NCBI GenBank assembly: GCA_905221615.1
Contig: CAJNDT010000588.1
Span: 25,246 to 89,245 of the forward strand
DNA from: Symbiodinium sp. CCMP2592
Lineage: Eukaryota; Sar; Dinophyceae; Suessiales; Symbiodiniaceae
DNA: 64,000 nucleotides
Reading direction: 5' to 3'
Position 1 is the first letter of the stretch, and each line of letters begins with the position of its first letter. The notes beneath the pieces are model-generated. The model worked only from the letters and a program-made list of their open reading frames with translations. It did no database searches and was not told the DNA's origin. The translations under genes were made by a program, and so were the position numbers. This document shows positions 11,501 through 19,254 of this stretch, in pieces.

Positions 11501-14500
11501 AAATCAGCACTGTTGCTGAGACACAAGGGAAGTTTCATCAAAGGCTGGCTGCGACGACATCTCATACACAAACCCGAGGGAGATCTACTACGCTTTCGTA
11601 GCCCCCTGGGAAAGGTGTATGAAATTCCGTTGCGTGACCATCACACGTACTTAGGCATTCGCATCTCATATCATTCCCAGGCCAAACAAGCAGTCACCTA
11701 TCGGCTACAGGCTGCGAACCAGGCATGGCAAAGACTTCGTGGTGTACTGTGCTCTACCAGGCACCTTGCTCAGACACATCGTCTCAGTCTATGGAAATCC
11801 ACAGTGCTTCCCACGCTGCTCTACGGCATAGCGGCATCCAACCCAGGTGCCAAGGATATCCAGCGTATGCAGCACATGATGACCAAGCAGGTTCGAGCCA
11901 TCACCCGATCTTTTGCACATCTTCAGAAAGAATCCACACACGACCTCCTGCACAGATGCTCTCTGTTTACCATCTTGGAGCATCTCCAGAGGGAAGCCGC
12001 CGCCTTGCATCGCAGCTTGACTGGCCTGAGTACCCAAACGAGCTTCGTGACCCAAGCCCAGGTGGAAACAGCTCGAGACACAGCTGCTACGCTCCACCTA
12101 CAGGTGCAACGCCAATGGCAGGTACCTCTCGGTGACAAAGAAGGCATCACTGACCCTGCAGTACACCAGTGCCAGGAATGTCATCGGGTCTTCACCTCCT
12201 TTCGGCTACTCCGCTCTCACGAGGCTAAGTGGCATGGACTCAAGACACCTGCTGCTGTCCCGGTGCCTTTTGATAGGTATGCACATGGAACAGAAGGACT
12301 TCCAACGTGCAGACATTGTGCCCATCCCTTCCGACAATGGGACGGACTTGTCAAACACATCAAACGCAATCGGTGCCAGGTACTCCGTAGACTTGCCACA
12401 CAACCTCCTGCTGATGCCCAACCCTTGGCTCCGAGATGCAATGAATCCGATCCTTTACCAGTCCTTGCATCGGTCACCCTGCCACCTCAGGACTCCTCTC
12501 AGGAGACGCACATCCTACAAGAAGCTCAGGCTGCTACGCCTACTCCTATTCTTGTCGTTATACCTGAACCCCCTGTCACAGACGCTCCACTGCAGGACAG
12601 CTCCACTACACCGAGCCATGAGGCTGTTCCCCTTCATCAGCATTCTCATGTTCTCGCAACGCTACGTGCACGCAGGTGGACTGACCTCCTTGAGAAGCCG
12701 GAGATTCAATCGTATCTCCAGCACCACTGCCCGCTGTGTTACCAGTGGCTAGCCACTCCTACCAGCATCAAGTATCATCTCACCATGCAACATCCAGAGT
12801 GGAAAGACTGCCAACCTGCGACTCTCAAGCTCCTTACTGGTTTCCGCCGACATACTGTAGTTCCATGTCGCTACTGTCATCAGCGAAACATCAACAAAGA
12901 TCGACATTGGAAACAGTGTCATGTCCTGCATATCTGTGCATTTCTAGCAGCGCATCATGACGCTCACCGCGGATCCCATGGAGCTGGACGAACAGGAGAG
13001 GCAATTTTGGGCCCAGGCTGGTCCGGTCAAACGGGAACAGGAACCGAGAAGAGATATGCTGCAACAAGCCGAGCAATCCAAGAGGCAGCGTCTGGCACCG
13101 CAGGACCGGAACAAGGGCAAGGGCAAGGGTACCAAGGGCAAAGGCAAGGGAAAGCAGGGCCTACCAAGTCCACCCAGTGCACACCCGACCATGGGTTACA
13201 CAAATGGTTTCGGAAGCCATCCACCCAATCCATGGACACAGACACAGGACCTGCAGCCACTGGGAAGTCAGGATCCAGAATGGATGGAGTACAGGATGAA
13301 TCGACTATCTCAGCTGGTCCTTCGTCAGGAGCAAATCATCTCAGCCATCCGTCAGGATCTGGTCCTCTACCTCTTTGTACGATCAGGACCAGAAGGGATG
13401 GTGCCAGTTCTATGCGAAGCAGCGGAGAAGTGGAGGAAGATGAAAGAGGAAGAACCCGAGAAGATCACTTACTCCCTCAAACTCATGCTATTCAAGCAAC
13501 TGCTCATCACCCTACACCAGAGGTTGACCAACATGATCGGGGACGAGGATGCTCGCGCCAAAGCCAAGAACCTGAACTGGATCGACGATCAGAAACATTG
13601 GAAACATCTCACATGGAATCCTTCCAAACAATGTCTGGAAGTCGACAACTCAGTGAGGCCAATACCGGCGGAGGATCTGTTGGCCCAACTGGTTCAGATG
13701 AGGAAGGCTGTTACGGAGGAGACCCTGGTGAGGTTCAAGTCCATGCGGAAGCTCACCACGGAGGTGACCTCCGACTGGATCCAATTCCAGATCTGCTTGT
13801 CACTTCGCCCAGAGGGAGGAGCCATGTGGAGTACGCTGAACCAGTGGATCGGTCAAGCATCGTGGCACACACTGGGATGCAGGCTCCGTCGCGATCGACC
13901 GAACTACGACACCCTGGTCCAGGAAGTGTGGCAACATCAGATGCCATACTGAGTGTGCGCCCTAGTCTCAAGGCCGTCCTTCGATTGATCTTCCACAATC
14001 CATCGAATTTGTGCTACCTACACTCTACCATCTATGCCCTTCTGTGGACAATCCTTCAGGCTAGTCTACACGATGCCTACATCTCGCCTCCACCGCAGGC
14101 TCTTACTATGCTGTGTCCACCAATCACTGATTCGCCTAATTGTCCCATTCAGGTGCTCCATTCGGTACCGTGGCTTATGCTGCTGCAAGCTTGGCCTTCT
14201 GTACATCGTCAGCATGATGCAGCTGAGTTGATACAATACCTCTTACCCAGGTTTTCGCATAGTGGGTTCAATGGTGGCTGGGAGGCCAGAAACTTTGCAC
14301 CTGGAGGTATTGTCACTCTTGATACGGGGCCTACCCAAGCTCCAATTACGATTGTGCTACCGGCAGGTCCAAGCTTGGAGCTTCAGGCAGCCATTGATGG
14401 GTGGAGTGCTCAGGTCACAGCCCGTTATGCACTGCTGACCCCGTCTCCCATGCTCTGCATACAACTTCAGCGCTTCGCGAATGCCGAGGGAGTCATGCGC

Positions 14501-14794
14501 AGGGACACCAGACCACTGGCTGTGGCCTCGACTACAGTTCGTATGCCACTCTTTACAGGACTGCACACTATGCAAGTTCGCTATGTTCACTACCAGGTCG
14601 TCGCAGTACAGCTTCACTACGGGGCCACTCCTGATATGGGGCATTACAGAACTATCCTACGAGGACAGCCGCTGTTTGGTGCAGAAAAATGGTGGATCAC
14701 TGACGACTCCTGCACAGCAAAGTCAGTTGGCACAGAACACGATGGCAACATATACACTGTGTGGCTACGTCAGGTACTTCCTCCTGGTGCCTGA
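8582..14794 (+). CDS. LINE-A ORF2: APE endonuclease - reverse transcriptase - C2H2 zinc fingers - USP-like protease
   Basis: About 2070 aa from the first in-frame ATG; the frame is open to a GTG at 8543. The EEP/APE endonuclease shows WNAGG (N201), QETHW (E233), LGDFN (D349), SLIDH (D413/H414) and a late GGYHLPL. The reverse transcriptase shows motif A SLDLSSAFD (D835, D841), motif B RGLRQGCKLAPLLW and motif C YADD (Y933-D936). Residues about 1195-1450 hold four C2H2/C2HC fingers (CQECHRVF...H, CRHCAHPF...H, CPLCYQW...H, CRYC...H...C), a common LINE feature for target or RNA binding. About 330 codons of low-complexity sequence follow, where ORF3 overlaps in another frame. The end (residues about 1800-2065) is USP-like: NPSNLCYLHS (Cys1811), QHDAAELIQYLLPR, MGHYRTIL (His2021) and WWITDDS (Asp2041/2042). 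EN and RT are certain. The USP call is strong by motif order. Whether the protein is made as one chain is unknown. Confidence 0.9.
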   Translation: MLHPSQSPGISSSTNRVYLFVLLPSGLQHFYTLPLLAFLVLGGLPLEYNHQHLQPDLSTPLTGVVLRRPLIDLVRPLARRRTLSPRPILFLSTLLALPRSIWGVPSAHPLHSPVASHSGELRPVAVNPTEYTFARKRSYKRALRRAAQDQAQHTVYRGRVCTLQQLCKGYRGHRPAPQAERRMQQAALKVSQGRLLFLSWNAGGLSQALWQEFLLTLENMPPDDRPQIVCVQETHWTDKVAPQFPTATWDVYTSPTTDNKSAGLLILLNKQTTRNCRIVYADPQSGRVQHLRILHDQWAVDLLHIYQKPRNSHPLALQSSKTIRLAVWECIGKILAALPARNTVIMLGDFNTQIKPCAAAGTRICSGNSSGTHPPDQARLQHLVEDFSLLHLNSWCKAAGPTYHHNKGASLIDHIIMRSCQADDRARQAKPLRLGLAAWRLGGYHLPLKASIPLQRFHTLNKPVAPKRTWDHWGLIQVCRSAWDPRVHSLRTAVQASLPGVIDLGQLHATLIHCASQFFPPPTGQHRLALWQTPPMQDGIRSMWQAYRAWKTAKSQDRHNPLYVSRCYHHFKTAHKAFRQAGKEAKKHWFHGRLQELQAAACSSDSRKLYAGIRTLAPKSSKPKVQLRDSGGHLQDPKIQLQQLETQYRKLYAADEDTSIQGPQRTPIHIEVTEAEMTLALSQLSPHKATPPNLATNSLWRLTSDIVAPLLCQWCRQWPHIPELWRNAWLTLVPKIPRPLSPKNLRPIGLTESSGRAYASILQAKLRPYAERFLTDQAQFAYLPGRNAAQAIHRVAAHCKYVQDRCSISTPTVVDRHAQQPKPCPHFAGAQLSLDLSSAFDLMDWRLLDKALLASAVPAELRHQIMSWHSEISYVLTHLGHTAKVEAQRGLRQGCKLAPLLWTLALAQIYRELLAEGDSLLTAPWLEQSSTIYADDIHLKDTVQNTRELDDMVYRFSKILDALAAHGMVINPAKSALLLRHKGSFIKGWLRRHLIHKPEGDLLRFRSPLGKVYEIPLRDHHTYLGIRISYHSQAKQAVTYRLQAANQAWQRLRGVLCSTRHLAQTHRLSLWKSTVLPTLLYGIAASNPGAKDIQRMQHMMTKQVRAITRSFAHLQKESTHDLLHRCSLFTILEHLQREAAALHRSLTGLSTQTSFVTQAQVETARDTAATLHLQVQRQWQVPLGDKEGITDPAVHQCQECHRVFTSFRLLRSHEAKWHGLKTPAAVPVPFDRYAHGTEGLPTCRHCAHPFRQWDGLVKHIKRNRCQVLRRLATQPPADAQPLAPRCNESDPLPVLASVTLPPQDSSQETHILQEAQAATPTPILVVIPEPPVTDAPLQDSSTTPSHEAVPLHQHSHVLATLRARRWTDLLEKPEIQSYLQHHCPLCYQWLATPTSIKYHLTMQHPEWKDCQPATLKLLTGFRRHTVVPCRYCHQRNINKDRHWKQCHVLHICAFLAAHHDAHRGSHGAGRTGEAILGPGWSGQTGTGTEKRYAATSRAIQEAASGTAGPEQGQGQGYQGQRQGKAGPTKSTQCTPDHGLHKWFRKPSTQSMDTDTGPAATGKSGSRMDGVQDESTISAGPSSGANHLSHPSGSGPLPLCTIRTRRDGASSMRSSGEVEEDERGRTREDHLLPQTHAIQATAHHPTPEVDQHDRGRGCSRQSQEPELDRRSETLETSHMESFQTMSGSRQLSEANTGGGSVGPTGSDEEGCYGGDPGEVQVHAEAHHGGDLRLDPIPDLLVTSPRGRSHVEYAEPVDRSSIVAHTGMQAPSRSTELRHPGPGSVATSDAILSVRPSLKAVLRLIFHNPSNLCYLHSTIYALLWTILQASLHDAYISPPPQALTMLCPPITDSPNCPIQVLHSVPWLMLLQAWPSVHRQHDAAELIQYLLPRFSHSGFNGGWEARNFAPGGIVTLDTGPTQAPITIVLPAGPSLELQAAIDGWSAQVTARYALLTPSPMLCIQLQRFANAEGVMRRDTRPLAVASTTVRMPLFTGLHTMQVRYVHYQVVAVQLHYGATPDMGHYRTILRGQPLFGAEKWWITDDSCTAKSVGTEHDGNIYTVWLRQVLPPGA
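12957..13952 (+). CDS. LINE-A ORF3: basic coiled-coil protein overlapping ORF2 in the +1 frame
   Basis: 331 aa from an ATG that overlaps the end of the zinc-finger part of ORF2. The N-terminal third holds a Lys/Gly run (KGKGKGTKGKGKGKQG) and probably binds nucleic acid. A Leu/Gln-rich helical region follows (MNRLSQLVLRQEQIISAIRQD) with LYLFVRSGPEG, then a conserved second half (LNWIDD, WKHLTWNPS, AEDLLAQLVQMRKAV, DWIQFQICLSLRP, WSTLNQWIGQASWH). LINE-B has the same protein starting at the equivalent ATG (25503), also +1 to its ORF2. Conservation between the two elements tracks this frame, not the ORF2 frame, so ORF3 is the real coding frame here. It ends in TGA at 13950. The USP-like region starts about 45 bp later in the -1 frame relative to ORF3. 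No known family recognised. Confidence 0.8.
   Translation: MTLTADPMELDEQERQFWAQAGPVKREQEPRRDMLQQAEQSKRQRLAPQDRNKGKGKGTKGKGKGKQGLPSPPSAHPTMGYTNGFGSHPPNPWTQTQDLQPLGSQDPEWMEYRMNRLSQLVLRQEQIISAIRQDLVLYLFVRSGPEGMVPVLCEAAEKWRKMKEEEPEKITYSLKLMLFKQLLITLHQRLTNMIGDEDARAKAKNLNWIDDQKHWKHLTWNPSKQCLEVDNSVRPIPAEDLLAQLVQMRKAVTEETLVRFKSMRKLTTEVTSDWIQFQICLSLRPEGGAMWSTLNQWIGQASWHTLGCRLRRDRPNYDTLVQEVWQHQMPY
13970..14794 (+). other. USP (C19)-like deubiquitinase domain at the end of LINE-A ORF2
   Basis: Domain entry for the part of ORF2 coding the protease. Cys box: FHNPSNLCYLHSTIYALLW, Cys codon at 14012-14014. QQD/E-box analogue: HRQHDAAELIQYLLPRF near 14206. His box: LHYGATPDMGHYRTIL, His codon 14642-14644. 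Acidic residues: WWITDDS at about 14690-14710. This follows the canonical USP order (NxGNxCYxNS; QQDAxEF; GHYxAY; WxxFDD). All four are kept in LINE-B (HNPHNHCYMHT, QQHDICEFLGYLLPR, EGHYRAVL, WHTDDG), although that element is otherwise decaying. The Zn-binding CxxC pairs of many USPs are not seen, and at about 260 aa the domain is small for the family. Confidence 0.7.
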
Positions 14795-14943
14795 CGCTGA
14801 GCAAGTGTAGTCTTAGTAGATGGAGCTGGCACTGCCCTCCAGAACCCAACAGAGGTTCCGATACCCCGAATACCGGGTTATCGTCAGCTCGCTAGGCGAA
14901 CCCGGACACTTCACTGCGTGGTGAATGAATGCTACTGCTACTA
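14795..14943 (+). other. LINE-A 3' UTR and (GCTACT)n tail
   Basis: About 135 bp of non-coding sequence ends GTGGTGAATGAATGCTACTG and then CTACTA. The last 60 bp are similar to the 3' end of LINE-B, so this is probably the region recognised by the RT during target-primed reverse transcription. The tail here is only about 13 bp of GCTACT units. Confidence 0.7.
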
Positions 14944-15243
14944 AGCTCCTTGGCTCCGCCAGGTAGAGAAAGAGATGATTGAAACTCTGGGCCCCTGCCA
15001 CCCTAACGGTAGCAGCTCCTCTAGAAGCCTCCGGTCCACCAATCCTAACAAGGCTGTAGGCTGCATGATGGTTCACGCTCTCCGCCTTGTTGGGCTCATC
15101 ACAGCCATCGTCGGTCCCACCCCTGGCCGAGCCTCCTGGCCAGGTGTCTCCTCCCCCAGCTGGTCCGGCCCTAAGACGGTTAGCAGCACCTACTTGTGTG
15201 CACCAGTCACCCATGCATGCGCACCTGCTGCAGACTGCTTGGT

Positions 15244-15885
15244 ATGTCGCCCAAGGAGGACAGGTCAACGACCCGACGAAGCGGAGCCACCAGGACCACT
15301 ACTAGATCCAGGAGCACTCGGGCCAAAGCCAAGGCGATCGCGAAGTCGTCCAGCAGCTCCCCAACAACTCCGCCGTCTCCAGACAGTGATTCAGGCGACG
15401 CTGCTGCAGCAAGTGCCCTTGCCAAGTCCACGGCAGTGCCAGCAGGACCTCCACGACCTCTACCGGTCAATCATCCAAGCCGTCGTGCATCAGGGCATCT
15501 GCCACCTGCAGGCCCACCGCCGGCGGTACCTGCCTCCTCCCTTCTGGGAGCACCGGCAACGGCAGCAATGGCACCTCCGCCTACACCTGCGGACCTATCT
15601 GGCCCTGGATCAATGGCAACTGCGCCGACGATTGGTCCCACCATGGCCGGCGTGGTTGGTGCTATGCCCGCCTCGTGTCCAACTACTCCTGCGCAGGCCT
15701 TTGCGGCAATGGCCCCTGGAGGAGTACCGGCACATGTTCCTCCTACGGCTACTCTACCCGCCATGCCGCCTGCGCTGCCCTCTACCGGTGTGCCCAAGGC
15801 CAAAGCAGCAACGACAGTGGCAGCCAAAGCGTCGGGCCAAATCCCCGGCTGGTCCATCACGATCAACATCAGGCCCTTGCTCTGA
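15244..15885 (+). CDS. LINE-B leader ORF, basic then Ala/Pro-rich
   Basis: An open frame from ATG (MSPKEDRSTTRRSG...) gives about 213 aa. It begins with a Ser/Thr/Arg-rich basic segment, then Ser/Pro (SSSSSPTTPPSPDSDSGD), then a long Ala/Pro-rich tail ending SITINIRPLL. No homologous region is seen in LINE-A's leader. It could be an ORF0 or just GC-rich open sequence; no function can be given. Confidence 0.3.
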   Translation: MSPKEDRSTTRRSGATRTTTRSRSTRAKAKAIAKSSSSSPTTPPSPDSDSGDAAAASALAKSTAVPAGPPRPLPVNHPSRRASGHLPPAGPPPAVPASSLLGAPATAAMAPPPTPADLSGPGSMATAPTIGPTMAGVVGAMPASCPTTPAQAFAAMAPGGVPAHVPPTATLPAMPPALPSTGVPKAKAATTVAAKASGQIPGWSITINIRPLL

Positions 15886-16212
15886 GCCGAGAGGCGGGTT
15901 AGGTCTTGAACAGCTTTTCTGCAGAACTGGCACCAAGACGGATGTATGTGACCACAGCCAGCCCTCTGCTGTCTCTTCCTGCATGCTGACCTGTCTGAGC
16001 CTGCGATCTGTACCTCGCAACCTTTCGGACGGCACCAACAAGTGCCGTGCTGCGCCTGTCAGTGAACTAGAGCTGCCACACCCCTGGCTCATGACACTGC
16101 CGCTGCAGAAGACAGTCGCGCGTGTCACTTGCATTGCTCAGGTTGCTCCCATGGCGAGTTATGGTGCCACCGAGAAGGCTCCAGGTCGGAGCTATGCACC
16201 GCCTGCTGCCAG

Positions 16213-17733
16213 GCTCCCTCTGCCTTGTGTGTCTCGCCTCAGGCTCCGAGACCTTCACAGTGCCCTCCTCGCCCGACATCTTGCCACAGTCTGGGCCTCA
16301 GCTTCGCTACTTGAGCTCGCCGTCAGCCAACTTGCACCTTTACAGTGTCCATGCACGAGCTCCACTGCCCTGCACCATGGTAGCCATGTGCACCTGCAGC
16401 CCTTTCGCTCCAGAGCACCACCAGGGCTTCTTTGGGACTCCGTGGCACATCATTTGCCGACCAATGCAGTTGCCTGGCCCCGGGATACGTGTCCTCTTGC
16501 AAACAGCATACAAGAGACTTCCTATGGCTGCTCCTCACACCTGATTGGCCGCCTGGCACTACACCACCCCTCCTGTGCTTCTTCTTCTGCCATGGCCTCG
16601 ACCCCCACTGCCAGCACACCTCGTTCACAGCGATCACAGGGCAGTACCGCTGAGCTCTATGAGAAGGACGGGCTCACTGCAGAGGTCCAGGAAGAGGAGC
16701 CAGCCTCCGGGCACAACTGGCACAACTGGCAGGCTGCCATGACTCCTTTAACGGTCGGAACAGAAGTGGAGGTGGTTGGCGGCCACAGACAACATCTCAT
16801 AGGCCGCCGTGCGATCGTGCTCCCTACCACTGGGTGCGATCAAAGCACAACAAGGAATTTGAGGATGTTACAAGGGCCGAGATCCGAGCAGACCCGCGTC
16901 TACACGATTGATCGGGAAAATCTTATTCCCCGCCTGCGGCCGGAAGCCACTCGGGCTTCAATGGACGACGGCATGCTGCCGAGCATGCGCTGGAGGTATG
17001 CTCCTCCTCCACTGACAAGGTTCTCGGCCCGCTTTCTTCTGGGCTGGTCTCCAATGAAGTTCCTTGTCCCCCCGCCCGCGGGACCGGACTGGAGCGTGGG
17101 CACATTCTCCTCTGGCGATCTCGCTTCCGCGGCCTTGGACAGCACATTTGGACCCCGAGACAAAGGGCATCGCGTATTACAATGAGCTGACAAAAGAGGT
17201 CACGTGGCGGAAGCCGACCGAGCCACTCCGGCTTCCTAAGGAGACAGAGCTGGAGGTTCCTGCAGACTCGGGTGTGCCAGCCCCGGTTACTCCACCGACT
17301 GCCGGGCCGGATGTGGATGATCGTGGCAGACTTCGTCCTAAGCCGAAGACCAGGACAGCAGCTGCCATTGATCGACCCAGCTTCGATGAGAGACTTCGGA
17401 AAAGGCCTCGCTCGCCAGATCGGCCCACCAAGCTGACGACGGCACCGGGGCCAGCTCATATCCCTTCCGAGATAGAGCGGGATCAGACGCCAGTGGAAGC
17501 CAAGCTTACGATTCAATCTGGCAACTTTCTGAGGTCAGCATCGGCCAATGACAAGGATGCGGAGGCCGCACTTCCGATGGATCCGAGCCAGAACGACCAG
17601 GAGGCACACCCAGCGGAGCCGAATGCAGACAAACCGCCGGGCCTCGCTGGCACTGTCACGGCGGCTGTATCCCAGGACAAGCCGGCTTCTTCTCGGCTCA
17701 CCACCCAGCGGGCCAAGAGGGTGAAGGCCACAG
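16213..17733 (+). repeat. 1521-bp tandem duplication, first unit (LINE-B ORF1)
   Basis: This segment repeats directly at 17734-19254 with a constant offset of 1521 bp and only a handful of differences (for example cttcAcag/cttcGcag and GGGG/GGTG in a CCGGxGCC context). The junction lies at a CAGGCTC shared by both ends, which suggests microhomology-mediated duplication. The unit holds the N-terminal ORF1 region, a frameshift near 17060-17150 and the WW domain, so the frameshift predates the duplication. Confidence 0.9.
16592..17185 (+). pseudogene. LINE-B ORF1 N-terminal region, first duplicate, frameshifted
   Basis: From ATG (MASTPTASTPRSQ) the frame encodes the N-terminal region shared with LINE-A ORF1 (LTVGTEVEVVGGHRQHLIGR, YTIDRENLIPRL, FSARFLLGW). 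It then runs out of frame at about 17060-17150. The WW domain (AYYNELTKEVTWRKP) follows in another frame (17064-17733), which runs into the start of the second duplicate unit. Confidence 0.7.
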
Positions 17734-19254
17734 GCTCGCTCTGCCTTGTGTGTCTCGCCTCAGGCTCCGAGACCTTCGCAGTGCCCTCCTCGCCCGACAT
17801 CTTGCCACAGTCTGGGCCTCAGCTTCGCTACTTGAGCTCGCCGTCAGCCAACTTGCACCTTTACAGTGTCCATGCACGAGCTCCACTGCCCTGCACCATG
17901 GTAGCCATGTGCACCTGCAGCCCTTTCGCTCCAGAGCACCACCAGGGCTTCTTTGGGACTCCGTGGCACATCATTTGCCGACCAATGCAGTTGCCTGGCC
18001 CCGGGATACGTGTCCTCTTGCAAACAGCATACAAGAGACTTCCTATGGCTGCTCCTCACACCTGATTGGCCGCCTGGCACTACACCACCCCTCCTGTGCT
18101 TCTTCTTCTGCCATGGCCTCGACCCCCACTGCCAGCACACCTCGTTCACAGCGATCACAGGGCAGTACCGCTGAGCTCTATGAGAAGGACGGGCTCACTG
18201 CAGAGGTCCAGGAAGAGGAGCCAGCCTCCGGGCACAACTGGCACAACTGGCAGGCTGCCATGACTCCTTTAACGGTCGGAACAGAAGTGGAGGTGGTTGG
18301 CGGCCACAGACAACATCTCATAGGCCGCCGTGCGATCGTGCTCCCTACCACTGGGTGCGATCAAAGCACAACAAGGAATTTGAGGATGTTACAAGGGCCG
18401 AGATCCGAGCAGACCCGCGTCTACACGATTGATCGGGAAAATCTTATTCCCCGCCTGCGGCCGGAAGCCACTCGGGCTTCAATGGACGACGGCATGCTGC
18501 CGAGCATGCGCTGGAGGTATGCTCCTCCTCCACTGACAAGGTTCTCGGCCCGCTTTCTTCTGGGCTGGTCTCCAATGAAGTTCCTTGTCCCCCCGCCCGC
18601 GGGACCGGACTGGAGCGTGGGCACATTCTCCTCTGGCGATCTCGCTTCCGCGGCCTTGGACAGCACATTTGGACCCCGAGACAAAGGGCATCGCGTATTA
18701 CAATGAGCTGACAAAAGAGGTCACGTGGCGGAAGCCGACCGAGCCACTCCGGCTTCCTAAGGAGACAGAGCTGGAGGTTCCTGCAGACTCGGGTGTGCCA
18801 GCCCCGGTTACTCCACCGACTGCCGGGCCGGATGTGGATGATCGTGGCAGACTTCGTCCTAAGCCGAAGACCAGGACAGCAGCTGCCATTGATCGACCCA
18901 GCTTCGATGAGAGACTTCGGAAAAGGCCTCGCTCGCCAGATCGGCCCACCAAGCTGACGACGGCACCGGTGCCAGCTCATATCCCTTCCGAGATAGAGCG
19001 GGATCAGACGCCAGTGGAAGCCAAGCTTACGATTCAATCTGGCAACTTTCTGAGGTCAGCATCGGCCAATGACAAGGATGCGGAGGCCGCACTTCCGATG
19101 GATCCGAGCCAGAACGACCAGGAGGCACACCCAGCGGAGCCGAATGCAGACAAACCGCCGGGCCTCGCTGGCACTGTCACGGCGGCTGTATCCCAGGACA
19201 AGCCGGCTTCTTCTCGGCTCACTACCAAGCGGGCCAAGAGGGTGAAGGCCACAG
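17734..19254 (+). repeat. 1521-bp tandem duplication, second unit (LINE-B ORF1)
   Basis: Near-identical to 16213-17733. The 3' end continues without a break into the rest of ORF1 (GSRKTRSPQRP...), so this unit is joined to the original downstream sequence. Confidence 0.9.

Larger units (their letters stand above)
4640..14943 (+). mobile_element. LINE-A: full-length non-LTR retrotransposon (EN-RT with WW and USP-like modules)
   Basis: Order: a short 5' leader, ORF1 (4857-8372), ORF2 (8582-14794; endonuclease, RT, zinc fingers and a C-terminal USP-like domain), with ORF3 (12957-13952) nested in another frame. The 3' UTR is about 140 bp and ends in GAATGAATGCTACTGCTACT. There are no LTRs. The end of the 3' UTR (14880-14943) matches that of the next element (27420-27485): both have a GCTCGCTA..C motif, then GTG(G/T)(G/T)GAATGAATGCTACT. 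This defines the 3' terminus and a microsatellite-type tail instead of poly(A). All main frames are open and catalytic residues are present, so the copy may be recent. No target-site duplication could be identified because both flanks are repetitive. Confidence 0.85.

Noticed and set aside
8543-14794. A single 2083-aa protein starting at 8543
   Set aside because: 8543 is a GTG and the first ATG is 8582. The middle 330 residues are probably not the conserved frame, so calling it one uniform polyprotein would be misleading.
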